A stretch of 64,000 nt of DNA, taken from Melastoma dodecandrum (taxonomy: Eukaryota; Streptophyta; Magnoliopsida; Myrtales; Melastomataceae). Every line of letters begins with the position of its first letter. The first letter of the stretch is position 1. The notes beneath the pieces are model-generated. The model saw nothing but the letters and a program-made list of their open reading frames with translations, did not search any database and was not told the DNA's origin. Location of the stretch: NCBI GenBank assembly GCA_029817715.1, contig JARUPY010000083.1:3162001-3226000 (forward strand), written 5' to 3'. Made by a program: the position numbers and the translations under genes. Of this stretch, positions 24,888 through 35,431 are shown piece by piece.

Positions 24888-27476
24888 ATGATGGAGCAGC
24901 ACCGACTCCCGCAGCCCGCTGGGCTGTCTGGCCTCGCCCCCCCTGTCGAATTGCCGATCGTCAACGACGGCTACCGCTACGACTTCATCCGCAAAATCGG
25001 GTCCGGAAACTTCGGCGTCACGTGGCTCATGCGGGATAGGGTTTCTGGGGAGCTCGTAGCCATCAAGTACATCGAGCGAGGCAGGACGGTAGAATGTGTT
25101 TCCCTTTCTTTGTTCGGCTTTGGAATTGGAAGGAGAATTTGACGAAAAGTGCGCCTGGGAGGGTTGTGATTCTGGAAGTTTTTGTATTCCTGAGAAATGC
25201 TTATGAAAGAAGTAGATGTTCAGGTGGTGCATGATGTTGGTAGTAGTGAGAATGTGTTGTCCGGTAATTGTGTTCTCATGTTGAATCTGCTCATAAGCTA
25301 ATCGTAGCCATTTTGGTGGCATTAGGGGATAAGTTTTGTGAATAAATGGATTGTTTTGTGATGTGTCAGCTGTGTGCCTGCTGAAAGTCCCGTAAGGTCA
25401 TCTTGCTGCTCATGTCCAAACAATGATATGTTTAGGTTTGATTTGGGTTTTCAATTGGGTTTCCTGATATGAATTGATTAGAGGGAGAGAGGGTAGAATT
25501 TTATGCATGATGTGGTCCCATTTTGTCTTCTCTCATGTTGTTATGCTAATGGGATATGAACCTTACATATGGGGAACTTTCTGGACTGCAATTCAGATTG
25601 ATGACAATGTTCAGAGGGAGATAATCAACCATAGATCCCTGAGGCATCCAAATATCATCAAATTCAAAGAGGTTAGCTCTATTGAGCAGTTTCTTCGCCT
25701 ATGGTGCTTAATTTGAAGGGAATGATTTCTTAGTCATGTGCTGATTCCATCGCTAGATCGTGTTATCTCCTACACATCTTGCTATTGTAATGGAATATGC
25801 TGCTGGTGGCGAGCTTTTTGAGCGAATCTGCAAAGTGGGGCACTTTGGTGAAGACGAGGTGCTTCCACGCCCTCCTTTCTTATTACTTGGCATTCAATGT
25901 TCTGCTATATTCTTTTGGTGATTACATATTTGTGAATTCATGTGATTTTTGTGCTTATCCATGCATAGGCTCGTTACTTTTTCCAGCAGCTGATTTCTGG
26001 CGTAAGCTATTGTCATGCCATGGTATGGAACACCGTCCTTACCATTAGACATGCTGTCCACAGAGGAGTAATTATCAAATATAAGTCGGCTTTTTTATTT
26101 TGTTTATTGTACTCGATGAAGCAAGTATGCCACCGTGACCTCAAGTTGGAAAACACACTGTTGGATGGGAGCCCTGCCCCTAGGCTGAAGATATGTGACT
26201 TCGGATACTCCAAGGTACAGTTCATTTCTTTGCTCGTTTCTAGTGTCTGTGATATTTGCATGTGCTTGCTAGGATGAATTGAGCCCATCTGCACATACAC
26301 ACTAGGAGCAAAAGCTTCTTGTTTGAATCCGGCCATATTTCTCTCAGGATCAGCGTCATTTTTCATCGAGACTACTTCATTATTCAACAGTTATTTGCCA
26401 GATGAAAATTTTGCCATGCGGTCACATTCTTAATCTTAGGCTAATCAACAGGAAATTTCTGGAACTTGTTGCCTAAACTGATCTCTGGCATTGCTTGGGT
26501 TATTAATGACCCTTTTATGCTAATAGATTTGGTCTTCTCTATGATCTATTAGTCTGCAGTGCTACATTCACAACCGAAATCAACTGTTAGAACTCCTGCA
26601 TACATCGCTCCGGAAGTTCTGCAGAGGCCCGTGGAAGCATACGATGGCAAGGTCAAACTTCTATTCTTATTTTGTTTAAGAATCTGCATCGGTGGATTTG
26701 AGACCTCTGAAGTTAATATAATGGGAACAAAATTAGATCTTATAGTCGCAACTGGACATGGTTCATGCAAATTTGGATTATGGAGTAGTGGATGTTGTGA
26801 CAGATTGCGGATGTGTGGTCATGTGGCGTGACCCTGTACGTGATGCTCATCGGTGCTTATCCCTTCGAGGATCCAGAACAACCCAGAGATTTCAGGAGCA
26901 TGATACAGGTCACTCGCTGCTATTATTTACTTTGTATGCTGCTGGGGTATCTGATGGATCGGAGCTTGACAATTTCCTCTCTCTTCACCGTTCTTGTAGA
27001 GAATCGTGAACGTCCAGTATTCCATCCCGGATGGAATCCGGATATCTCACGAGTGCCGCCACTTGATGTCGAGAATCTTCGTCGGCAATCCAGCGGCAGT
27101 AAGAATGACACCCATTTCTTCAACGGGTCATTTCGCCGGGCATTCTTCTTTCTTTGTGATCCAAAGCGTCACAGGTGGTTTCGTTTCAGAGGATCACCAT
27201 TGCCGAAATCAAGTCACACCCTTGGTTCCTTAAGAACCTTCCAGTGGACGTGATAGACGAGAGAGGTCGATGGGGGACCACTACCAGGAGCCCGACGGAC
27301 CAATGCAGAGCGCAGAGACCATAATGCAGATACTGGCAGAGGCAACTATACCTGCTGTGGGCGCCCTTGGCAGTGACCTGTCCATGCATCAGGACGATGA
27401 CGACATGGACGAACTGGACTCGGAATCGGAACTGGACATCGACAGCAGTGGGGAAGTGATCTATGCCGTGCAGTGA
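24888..27476 (+). CDS. SnRK2: Subclass III SnRK2 kinase (ABA-type) with frameshifted last exon
   Basis: SNF1-related kinase 2 of the SnRK2.2/2.3/2.6 (OST1) type, which in other plants is held off by PP2Cs and released by ABA receptors. Exons: 24888-25089, 25599-25671, 25757-25858, 25969-26022, 26122-26214, 26553-26651, 26804-26908, 27000-27098 and 27190 onward. Visible motifs are [45 protein letters not shown] and [18 protein letters not shown]. Oddities: the activation-segment Gly of STVGTPAY is Arg (codon 26589-26591); two extra residues follow APEVL; and in the last exon the frame breaks at ~27256-27270. The kinase frame ends in a TAA at 27322-27324, whereas the subclass III acidic tail ([33 protein letters not shown]) is in another frame, open 27270-27476. 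So the predicted product lacks the ABA box. A sequencing error at the frameshift is possible, but the other changes suggest a degenerating paralogue. Confidence 0.85.
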
Positions 27477-27637
27477 CGACCACAGGGGTGTCTTTCAAAT
27501 GCTGGTTATAGAAAAACTCCGCAGGACAGAAGAACTCTGGAACATCATCATGTTGTTTCTCTTACAAGTTACATCGGCATCTGGATTTTAATAGTTAAAA
27601 GAAACAAAATAGATGAGGTTCTCAAAATAGGGGGGTT

Positions 27638-27709
27638 TGAACCCGACGTGAATCGAACACGCAACCTTCTGATCTGGAGTCAGACGCGCTACCATTGCGC
27701 CACGGATCC
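27638..27709 (-). tRNA. tRNA-Trp (CCA)
   Basis: A 72-nt cloverleaf on the minus strand. Acceptor strand GGATCCG pairs with CGGGTTC, with discriminator A. The D arm contains GCGCAATGGTAGCGC. The anticodon loop CTCCAGA carries CCA between 5-bp TCTGA/TCAGA stems. The T loop has GTTCGATTC. No intron and no encoded CCA, as expected for a plant nuclear tRNA; the A and B boxes are intact. Confidence 0.96.
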
Positions 27710-27824
27710 ACGTTTTTGCAACGAACCAACGTTTAATAATTAAAAATAATACTTATTTTCTTTATACTTCTAAACAAACACTGTTTTTAATATACACGAT
27801 GCAGGATTTTGTGATGCGACTTCT

Positions 27825-28699
27825 CTACTCCATTTTCTTGTCTTTCTTCTCTTCTACGCCGGTCTTTGATCCAACGACCTTCCTCGTACCAGTCTCGTAC
27901 AATCTCCGGCATCTCACCATCACCTCGTCCTTCAACTCTTTGATCTTCTCTTGGTACCTTACTGACAGCGGCAGCACGGTCAGCCCCGAAACCATGCCTG
28001 CATCAACACAGATTGGAATCTGCTCGGCTCACCTCACTGCTAGTTGTACTATATAGAAAGCCTTGTTTAAGGGAATCGTGGCCATCTCACATATATATAG
28101 GAGGGTCAGCAGGTCGAAGTAGTGCCCGATCATCGCCGTCGACCAAAGAGCGGCCACCGCTCCGGCAAACGTGAGCCAATCCCCCTCGGCGCCGACCCTG
28201 AACATCCACCTTATGCATTCATCTGCCCATGATCGGATCATATTGGCGGTTTCCACCATCGCCCTCTCCGAGATTTCAAGCCTCGATATCTCAGGCTCAC
28301 CCCTGCATACGATAATAGGCCATTCACTTATCGGAAACGTTCCAAAACATCGAAAATAGGGCCCAACCACGAAACAAAAGAGACATACTTCCCAAGGAGC
28401 CTGTGTGCCGTGCCCCACAAGTACAGCACTGTGACGACGAACATCGCGAAGTAAGAGGCCAGCGTCACGAGGTTGAACCCGTACACTTGCATGACCACCC
28501 AAATCGTGGTACTGATCAAAAACGTCACAAAGCTCAGCTTCTTCCTCCTCCATAGTAACGTGTCCCTCACTATATCTACGCATAATACAGAGAACGAAAC
28601 CGACAACAATCAAGCAGGGAGGGGAAGAAAAACACTTAACAACACGAACGAACCCGACTGGGTTGACGAGGAATCCGACGACGGTGAAGTATGATCCAT
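27825..28699 (-). CDS. Reticulon-like protein B (RTNLB), short form
   Basis: ER membrane-shaping reticulon with a minimal N-terminus. Exons: 28699-28654, 28575-28389, 28302-28091, 27997-27825; together 618 nt, 205 residues, all GT-AG and in phase. After MDHTSPSSDSSSTQSD the reticulon homology domain starts with IVRDTLLWRRKKLS, the conserved plant DxLLWR motif. Two long hydrophobic hairpins follow: one around TTIWVVMQVYGFNLVTLASY and AMFVVTVLYLWG, the other around WLTFAGAVAALWSTAM and DLLTLLYI. They are joined by a loop with EPEISRLEISERAM. The C-terminus (SVRYQEKIKELKDEV) is Lys-rich with no clear KKXX signal. The open frame runs through the last intron to a false stop, so the splice at 28091/27997 is inferred from the family pattern (YIC-MVSGLTVLPLSVRY). 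Confidence 0.85.
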
Positions 28700-29369
28700 T
28701 CTTCCCACGCGAGACGTTGTAAAACACAAACCGATGATGATGCAGGCCTTGGCGGGGAGGGGACAAAGCAAATCCTTGGGGCAATTGTGGAGGGGGTGTG
28801 TGTGTACGAGGATGTTTTCTAAGATCAACGCGTGGAGTGTTGTCCGAGGATACGTGGATAGCATGCAAAGTCAACCATTCGTAGTGGTAAAACGGATTCG
28901 ATCTTTTTACGCATAATTACAGTCAAGAACGGGGCCGATATTAGACTCGGAACAACCCTCCTAAGTCGTTGAACTACTAGTAAAACAATTTCATTGTTAC
29001 CTGCAGCTAAGCTGGCATAAGTCTAATAATAGAGAGCGACGTGATTTCCTTTCGGTGATAATAACCCCATTCATATTGATTATGACGGCATCGTGATCTT
29101 CGGGGTTGGGAAAAACGACCACTCCCCGTAAAAAAAAAAGAGCTACCTCATGATCAAAATAGCATTTGAATCTAAAATGTGATTCTAGTGCATGTAAGCA
29201 AGGATTTACATGTGACGTGATTTATACTCTTATGTCCGCATGCAGGTCTCGTGAAACACGCCCCATCGGATCAAATTCCTGCGGGACCCACCTTGCCCAC
29301 CATATCTACGTTTGTTGGCTCTGCCGTGACTTGGGTCAGCAGCATTCGCTGTTTCGAATTCAAACTAAA
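28700..29369. other. Intergenic, upstream of RTNLB
   Basis: Contains the RTNLB 5' leader and promoter. No gene or repeat recognised beyond A-rich stretches. Confidence 0.4.
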
Positions 29370-29500
29370 TCAAATACCGAAATTTTAAATTTCAAAATTT
29401 TAATTTTTTTGTCTTTGAAATACCGAACCGAATTCCAAAATTTTAAATACCGAAACATCGAAATTATTTCAGTATTTTGATTCGGTATTTAGATTTTCCA
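29370..29500. repeat. Degenerate ACCGAA/TTCGGT-rich repeat
   Basis: Repeated ATACCGAA and its complement TTCGGTAT with AT-rich spacers. A second tract of the same type lies at 43640-43770. Tracts of this kind occur in low-complexity parts of plant nonautonomous transposons; the family cannot be fixed. Confidence 0.6.
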
Positions 29501-29559
29501 AATTTTCTATTGGGTCGATTATGGGCCTCATGTTACTTGTCTGCCCACGAACTATATTT

Positions 29560-30962
29560 GGATAACTTTTATGTTACATTAAGAGATGGTGAATTGGTGT
29601 TAAAGTCCAATTAAGGATTTTTAATGCCTTTTCAACATACCCCGCAACGGAAGAATGCTTATGTAAAACAGAACCGTAAAGATAAATTTCGGTAAGACAG
29701 ATCGCACGAATGTGACGACTATTTATTTGATGGACACAAAACTTTTATAGTGGTTCGGCAACTTTCCTACATCCACTCTTTACCCAGATTTTGGATGATT
29801 ATCACATAGACGTAACGTAATAAAGATTTACAGAAGGTGATACGCGATCGACCTTTTACAGCACATAACAGAAGGTTTTGTACTAGAGTGACTAAGTTGC
29901 ACAGTACCAAAGGTATCAACCCTCCATAGCACAGACCAGAATGTTCTGTACCAAAGGTGACTGATTTTCACAGCACATACCGAAAGATTCTGTACCACAA
30001 TGACTCGGTGCACGCGTTAACGTGACTAACAAAAGTAACCAGTTGTCGGACGTTTTTCTCAGACGGTGTCCTTTCCTGCACAGTAACCCGCTGCGACTTC
30101 CTTCGAGACTTTTCACTCCGGCAGCGTCTCCACCTGCACAACAACCCATTGCGACTTCCATAGGATTTTTCACTCCGACGACGTCCCCACCTGCACAGCA
30201 ACCTGTTGCGACTTCCCTTGCGCGAACCCCCGATACAACGACTAAGCAGACACAAAACCCATGCCTAAGGTTCTCCTGCACGGTCCCTCGAGACTACGGC
30301 TAAGCAGGCACAGAACCCCTGCCCAAGGTTATCTGCACACACAGAACGTTACACCACAGAAGATGGTTAGTCTCTCACCTTATGTGCTTATGGGGTATTT
30401 GCCCTTATCTCCGGCCCACTTCACATTGGCTACGCCAGCAACCTGCCGCACACCTCCACCAACGTCTTCTGCAGCCTCCAACCAAGAGACCCTCGTGGAC
30501 CCCAGGTTATTCTCCCAGAAGACTTTACCAACGTGCAGCCTTCTGCAGCTAGCGTCCCTCGTGTATGACTAACAAAGCTCAAACGAAAATATTACAAGCT
30601 CTTAGCACGCTCTCTGAATTTTACATTATGATACACAAATAACACTTCCAGAGAACGTGGCCGAGTTGACTCCTAATTATACAAGAAATTCTAGGTTAAA
30701 CGCAGAAGGTAATCTTGACAAATCAGCCTTCTGCAAACATAGAAAACAAAAGATTATATAAGATTACAGTTTAATATTTATAAAAACGAAACACTCAGGC
30801 ATATATTCTTTAGGTAGTCATATCATATCAAAATGATTATGATTTGTTGATATTCCCATGAATACTGCGATAAAGAAGGTTCTTGCTGAAACTAATCAGC
30901 AACCTTCTGTGAATGGAAATAATCCAATATTAACTTTCATAATTACCAAGTCTTATATTGTT
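29560..30962. mobile_element. LTR-retrotransposon remnant, SIRE/copia-like, flanking the Athila insertion
   Basis: This stretch shares its layout with 45713-47260: a segment like ACTTTTATAGTGGTTCGGCA followed by TCCTACATCCACTC (29735-29780), matching TTTATAGTGGTTTGGCAATTG at 46268 onward, then a run of short repeats rich in AGAAGGTT, CTGCACAG and TTCTGTACC. That pattern is known from LTRs of SIRE/Maximus copia elements. No coding domains survive. It runs up to the left edge of the Athila element, so the Athila may have inserted into it. Ends are not defined. Confidence 0.4.
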
Positions 30963-32300
30963 CGCTAAAACGCACACGCAAGTATACGGGTCGCGCCAAG
31001 TAATAAAGTGATGAGAAAGGTCGTTCCCACGAGGACTGATTAAACAAAATCTACTGCCAAAATTCAATTATTGAGTTCAAATTCTAGTCAAGAAGGTTGA
31101 GTAATGAAAGGTTTGGTGCAAGAAAGTAAATCGCAAGAAAAATGAAAGCAAGGTTGTAATTCAAATAATAAAGGCCTAGGACTCCGAATCCCCTATCGAT
31201 TCGTAGATTATCGCACTCTCTCTTCCTCAATTCAATCCGTTTTACCGTTTACTAACCACAATTCCCTAACAATCGCTACACCTCTCTCGAGGCTGTAACT
31301 GTGAATTACTAATCACCCGTAAACCTATATTTCTATAGCGAATCACGAATAATCAGAATTCCTTGAGATCCAATTGTTCTCTCGGTTACCTACGAGTGTA
31401 TATCTCTATACTTCTCTTAGTTAAACCGATCTCTCGGCCTTAACCTAAGTTATGTTTCCCCTCTTCTAATCCTAAGTCTCTCTCGAGTTCACTTAAGACT
31501 AAGAGTTCATACAAACCGGCGATCAACCCGATAGGTAAGCATTAAACACAGAAGAAACACAAGTAAACGATAAATCTTCTTGAATTGATTCCGAAAAAGT
31601 GGATAACCAACTACACGAGTCGGTTCATCATCATCCTAGAAAAAGATGTTTAGTTCGACATCGCAAACGAAACAAAAAGCAAAGAGAAAAGAAAGATCGT
31701 CGAAGTCTCCATCAACGTCTTCGTCTCCTTGTTCCTAGCCGTCGTCGGGTGCCAAAACCAAAGTCAGAAGGGGAAAAGAGAAAAGCTCCCCCGAAAACCT
31801 AAAATCCAATCCTTTTATACCTAAAGCAAATCTAAAAAATAAAATCTAATTTTCAGGCAATATTATGTCGTGCAGCTGCAAGATGAATTCGTTGCAGCTG
31901 CAACGACCTCTCTGAAGCTCTCTTCATATCTGCCCTGTCGCACTCGTGCAGCTGCAACGACCAGTCTGATGCCCTTGATCAATTCCTCCTCTCGTCGTGC
32001 AGCTGCACGAGCTTGGAGTTGCAGCTGCACGAGCCTGTCTGTCGTCCTTCTGCTTCACTTGTGCAGCTGCAAGAAGATTGGTTGCAGCTGCACCGTGTCC
32101 TCCGCCTTCTATTCCTCTTCATCCTTCACCCTTTTGCTTTGTTTTCCGTCATGCCTTCATTTACTTCCTACGATCACAAAGCAAACGTGATGAATGACAC
32201 TTTACAGCTCAATTGGCAAACATTAACAATTAAAATTCTCGAAACTAACTAGAATTAAGCCTAAATGTGATAATATAACTCTATTTTACTAGAGTTATCA
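30963..32300 (-). repeat. Athila 3' LTR
   Basis: Reads TGATAACTC at 32300 and ends near 30963 on the minus strand; aligned to the copy at 40836-42186. Relative to that copy it has a 9-bp insertion near 31365 and lacks 22 bp near 31955, exactly one palindrome plus its spacer. Its last bases read AGCG rather than the expected TGCA, so the terminal CA is mutated or the true edge differs by a few bases. Contains 7 copies of TGCAGCTGCA. Confidence 0.92.
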
Positions 32301-32316
32301 CACCCCCAAACCTAAT
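32301..32316 (-). promoter_or_regulatory. Polypurine tract of the Athila element
   Basis: On the element strand TTAGGTTTGGGGGTG directly precedes the LTR's TGATAAC. This is the position and composition expected for the plus-strand primer of a Ty3/gypsy element. Confidence 0.8.
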
Positions 32317-33418
32317 CTTTGCTAGTCCTCGAGCAAAACAACAGAAAACATGCCAAAGCAAAGCAAACACAGACTCAACGTCACTCCTCAGACCACCTTA
32401 GTCTTTTGATTGCAAATTGTCCTTAAACACCCTCAGATGAGGTCGCACACTTCATTCAGAGTCAGAGTTTATTCACCGCTAGCGTGTGCTATTAACATTT
32501 TGCTTTAAAACTCATCCCAGTAGGTTACCCTTTCACAATGATTACCACACACCCTCGAATCTTTCATAGCCACCGAGGAATTTTCAGGGACTTACCTCTT
32601 GCCCCCTCCTTCCACCTACTCATGAACCTTCTACTCAATCATTCTTGTTTCATTTTTTTTTTCTTTTTCTCGATTGCACGACTCTAAATGCTAATCAATT
32701 CCCGCAAACGCCCGTGTAGCGAGTTCTCAGTCAGTGTCTCCCGGTCCAGTTGGACCAAGGCACTAGGTGATAAAGCACCCCTAGGACGAAATCTCGAGCC
32801 GCAAGGAAGACTCACACCACAAGCACATATCCAGGCCTTATCTTTTCATTACTCACTAATCGTTGCTTCTTTTTCAATTTTTCACACTTTCTAACCTGGA
32901 TAGTGGTGCTCAGAGCCTTGGCAACCGTTTTCTTTCTCTTTTTTTTTTTTTACAAAGGTCAGAGCTAGCTTCAAGAGTTGGTTTAAGAGCCCCTACTTAT
33001 CCCAATGGCTATACTTTCAAGGAAGGTGTAAAGCTCTCACTGTTAATCATGCTCCCTACTGAGTCTTTCTCTTTTTACTTATTCAAATTCCACATGCTAA
33101 CTTAGAACAACCTCCTTCTCTTCCTTAGGTGTGCTCTACCTCAAGGCATCATCCTAGAGTCAGACTCTTCTCTCTCAAATTCCTAAGGCTACCTGAGGAG
33201 GTTCGACATAAATTTTTTTTTTTTTTTAAACATACCTAACAATGATCGAAAACGAAAACAAACTAAACCAAATTTCTAACAAACATAAAGGAGCCTAACA
33301 CGCATCAGCAGACAAACACCACACCCCCAAACCTAAACATTGCAACGACCTCGGTGCAAACATAACTCCGTAATAGAAACTCGAAAATAAAGTGCAAAAG
33401 GGAAATAGTGCTCCCTGA
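32317..33418. other. Noncoding 3' region of the Athila element
   Basis: About 1.1 kb between ORF3 and the polypurine tract with no long ORF on the element strand. It holds T-rich runs (32647, 32940, 33215) and, at 33320-33336, a second copy of the polypurine-tract sequence. Confidence 0.6.
33320..33336 (-). repeat. Second, internal polypurine-tract-like copy
   Basis: The 17-bp sequence CACACCCCCAAACCTAA (plus strand) is identical to that at 32299-32315, which overlaps the 3' polypurine tract. It lies 83 bases downstream of the ORF3 stop, about 1 kb before the LTR. Confidence 0.7.
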
Positions 33419-34588
33419 TCAATCGTCGCCGGGCTTAGAGATAGGGTCATCCGCTGCATCTTCCGTAGGAGGGGGATAGTGAAAAACGGGCTCCTGAAAC
33501 GAAGAGAAATCCACGCCATGAGAAACACCGAGATGACGGAGACAATCCATTTGATACCTCTGGTAATCCATGGTATGTTGCTGGTAAGCTAGCGACCGCG
33601 CTTGAAAATCCAAGGAACTCTGCTGAAATGCCAAGGCACGCTGCTGGAAGTCCATCGTGGATTGCATGAACGTCGTCATTTGAGCCCAACGTTCTTCCTC
33701 AGAGGGAAAACGCGATACCGGAGTCGGGTCGGGTTGGGATGTTTCCCCTCCAGTAGCAGCTTGAACCGGGACTCTACCCCCGTCGCGTCTCTCCTTGACC
33801 GTGATCTCGTGCTGGATCCTGAGCCATGATGCATTGTTGAGCGATTTTTGAGGTTGGAGCAGCCCATCCTTCGGATCCACCCTAATCCCTGCCTGTCTAC
33901 ACAACTCAGTGATTATGGTGGGAAACCATAATCCAAGATTAAGTTCACGAAGACAACGATGAATCATACCATTAATTACTACCCCTACATCAATCTGTCT
34001 CAACTGCAATATGCAGTATATCAGCGCCGCCCTTTCCTTAGTTAAACGGGAGACGTTGGTTCCCGGGATAAGTCGTGCGGAGACGAAGAGTTGCCACATC
34101 TTCGCCGTCGCATGGAGATCTGAACCCTGGAGTGCAATGGGTTCGTTTGATGTCGACAATATCCAACGTGCTCCTGCCCGGTCCCTAGTTAATGTCTCTA
34201 ATATTGCTTGGGCATCAAAGGATTCGGCGAGATACGCATTCCAGCCATCAGTTTCATAACGGGGTAAGTTATAAAGCAACGCAATTGCATCCGGGCTAAA
34301 TACTACTTTCTTATTCTTGACCCGAATTGTTTCACCGTTCGGGTCATATGTATGCGCATTCGCATAGAATTCCCTAACCAACGGTATACTAGCCGGGGCC
34401 GGTTCCCAGCAAAACTCGACCCATCCCAGCTTATCAATTATGTACTGGAAGCTTTCGAGATACCGCTCATTAGCGTTAATCCCGCGCTCCTCAATGATAG
34501 AGCGGGTCATTGCCGCTTCCCTAATCCTATCGTCCTCGGTGTGCCCCGAGGAAGACCCGGCACCGGTTTTCTGCCTCTTAGGAGCCAT
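33419..34588 (-). CDS. Athila third ORF (env-position protein; plant transposon protein domain)
   Basis: An uninterrupted 389-codon ORF downstream of pol, where Athila elements carry their so-called env-like ORF. The N-terminus is basic (MAPKRQKTGAGSSS). The middle has FYANAHTYDPNGETIRVKNK, LHATAKMWQLFVSARLIPGT and ERAALIYCILQLRQIDVGVV, which match the pattern of the Pfam 'putative plant transposon protein' family. The C-terminal third is a heptad-like Gln-rich repeat (FQQRALAFQQSSLDFQARS and so on), probably coiled coil, followed by an acidic end. I see no signal peptide, furin site or transmembrane segment, so an envelope role is not supported. The function of this domain is unknown. It is fully open although gag-pol is damaged. 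Confidence 0.75.
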   Translation of the reverse strand: MAPKRQKTGAGSSSGHTEDDRIREAAMTRSIIEERGINANERYLESFQYIIDKLGWVEFCWEPAPASIPLVREFYANAHTYDPNGETIRVKNKKVVFSPDAIALLYNLPRYETDGWNAYLAESFDAQAILETLTRDRAGARWILSTSNEPIALQGSDLHATAKMWQLFVSARLIPGTNVSRLTKERAALIYCILQLRQIDVGVVINGMIHRCLRELNLGLWFPTIITELCRQAGIRVDPKDGLLQPQKSLNNASWLRIQHEITVKERRDGGRVPVQAATGGETSQPDPTPVSRFPSEEERWAQMTTFMQSTMDFQQRALAFQQSSLDFQARSLAYQQHTMDYQRYQMDCLRHLGVSHGVDFSSFQEPVFHYPPPTEDAADDPISKPGDD

Positions 34589-34897
34589 CTAATCAAATTT
34601 CCACCGAAGCACGTCCTAATCTAACAGCTAAGAGCCACGAATTGCCGGAGAGCGACGGAGAAAAACGCACCTGAGGTCCGAGCGAAGAGATTTGGAAAGG
34701 GGCGCTTGAGCTCGAAAGGTAAGAAACGATACTTACACCGGGGGAGGTTGTGGACGACGGGAATCGGCGGAATCGTCAAGCACCGGAGGTGGTGGGGCGT
34801 CTGGGGGCGATGACCTGCGAGTGAGGGAGAGAAAAAGAAAGTTTTTAGGGTTTGGGCGGCCGGCCCCTCTTTTATTTTTTCTGAAAATCCGAACCGG

Positions 34898-35226
34898 TGC
34901 AGCTGCACGACCCTGTCGGATGATCCATGCTGAATTTCTGGGGGTCTCGTGCAGCTGCATCTGCAACGACCGGTCAGACAGCCCCCTATTATAAGCGTGC
35001 AGCTGCACGAAGCTTGGGCTGCAGCTGCACGGATCGGTCTGATGGTCTCCCCTAGTCATGCAGCTGCAAGAGATTTGGTTGCAGCTGCACGAAGCTTGCT
35101 GTTGGTGACTTGACTCTGACTGAGGGTCTCATGCAGCTGCACAAGGGGATCGTTGCAGCTGCATCGACCTGGCAGACATCTTCCCCTGTCCCCCATGCAG
35201 CTGCACGAAATATTGGTGCAGCTGCA
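34898..35226. repeat. Internal array of TGCAGCTGCA palindromes
   Basis: Ten copies of the perfect 10-bp palindrome TGCAGCTGCA between pol and ORF3. Eight form four pairs with an 11-12-bp spacer inside each pair; pairs recur every ~55-75 bp, with CGACC..GTCTGA-like text after many of them. The two copies nearest ORF3 (34898 and ~34954) have lost their partners. The same unit occurs in both LTRs. Confidence 0.93.
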
Positions 35227-35431
35227 CCATTATGTCTGACTTCTCCTTTCAGCAACACCGGTCCAGTAATCTTATCGCTCAGTAATTTTTTTTTCCCCTA
35301 GAAAATTTAGCCAAAATCAAACTCAAAAACTAAAAGAAAACAAATAAACCAAGAAAAGGAAATAAAATTTGACTCGGGTTGCCTCCCGAGCAGCGCTTGA
35401 TTTAACGTCGTCAGCCTGACGCTCTGATCCT

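Noticed and set aside
24840..25322. Long antisense extension of the 24447 ORF across SnRK2 exon 1
   Set aside because: The overlapping plus strand is a clear kinase exon; the antisense frame is likely its shadow.
28029..28874. 281-codon minus-strand ORF over the reticulon-like gene
   Set aside because: It runs through introns of the RTNLB gene in mixed frames; the spliced model explains the conserved segments.
31597..32190. Plus-strand ORFs in the LTRs (also 41463-42138)
   Set aside because: They occur in the noncoding LTR, are antisense to the element and depend on the TGCAGCTGCA repeats; both LTRs carry them only because they are copies.
33419..34588. ORF3 as a viral envelope protein
   Set aside because: No signal peptide, cleavage site or transmembrane helix; the sequence fits a plant transposon domain.
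34898..35226. Regular repeats with variable spacers, resembling a CRISPR array
   Set aside because: The repeats are 10 bp, palindromic and paired, inside a plant retrotransposon; there are no cas genes.
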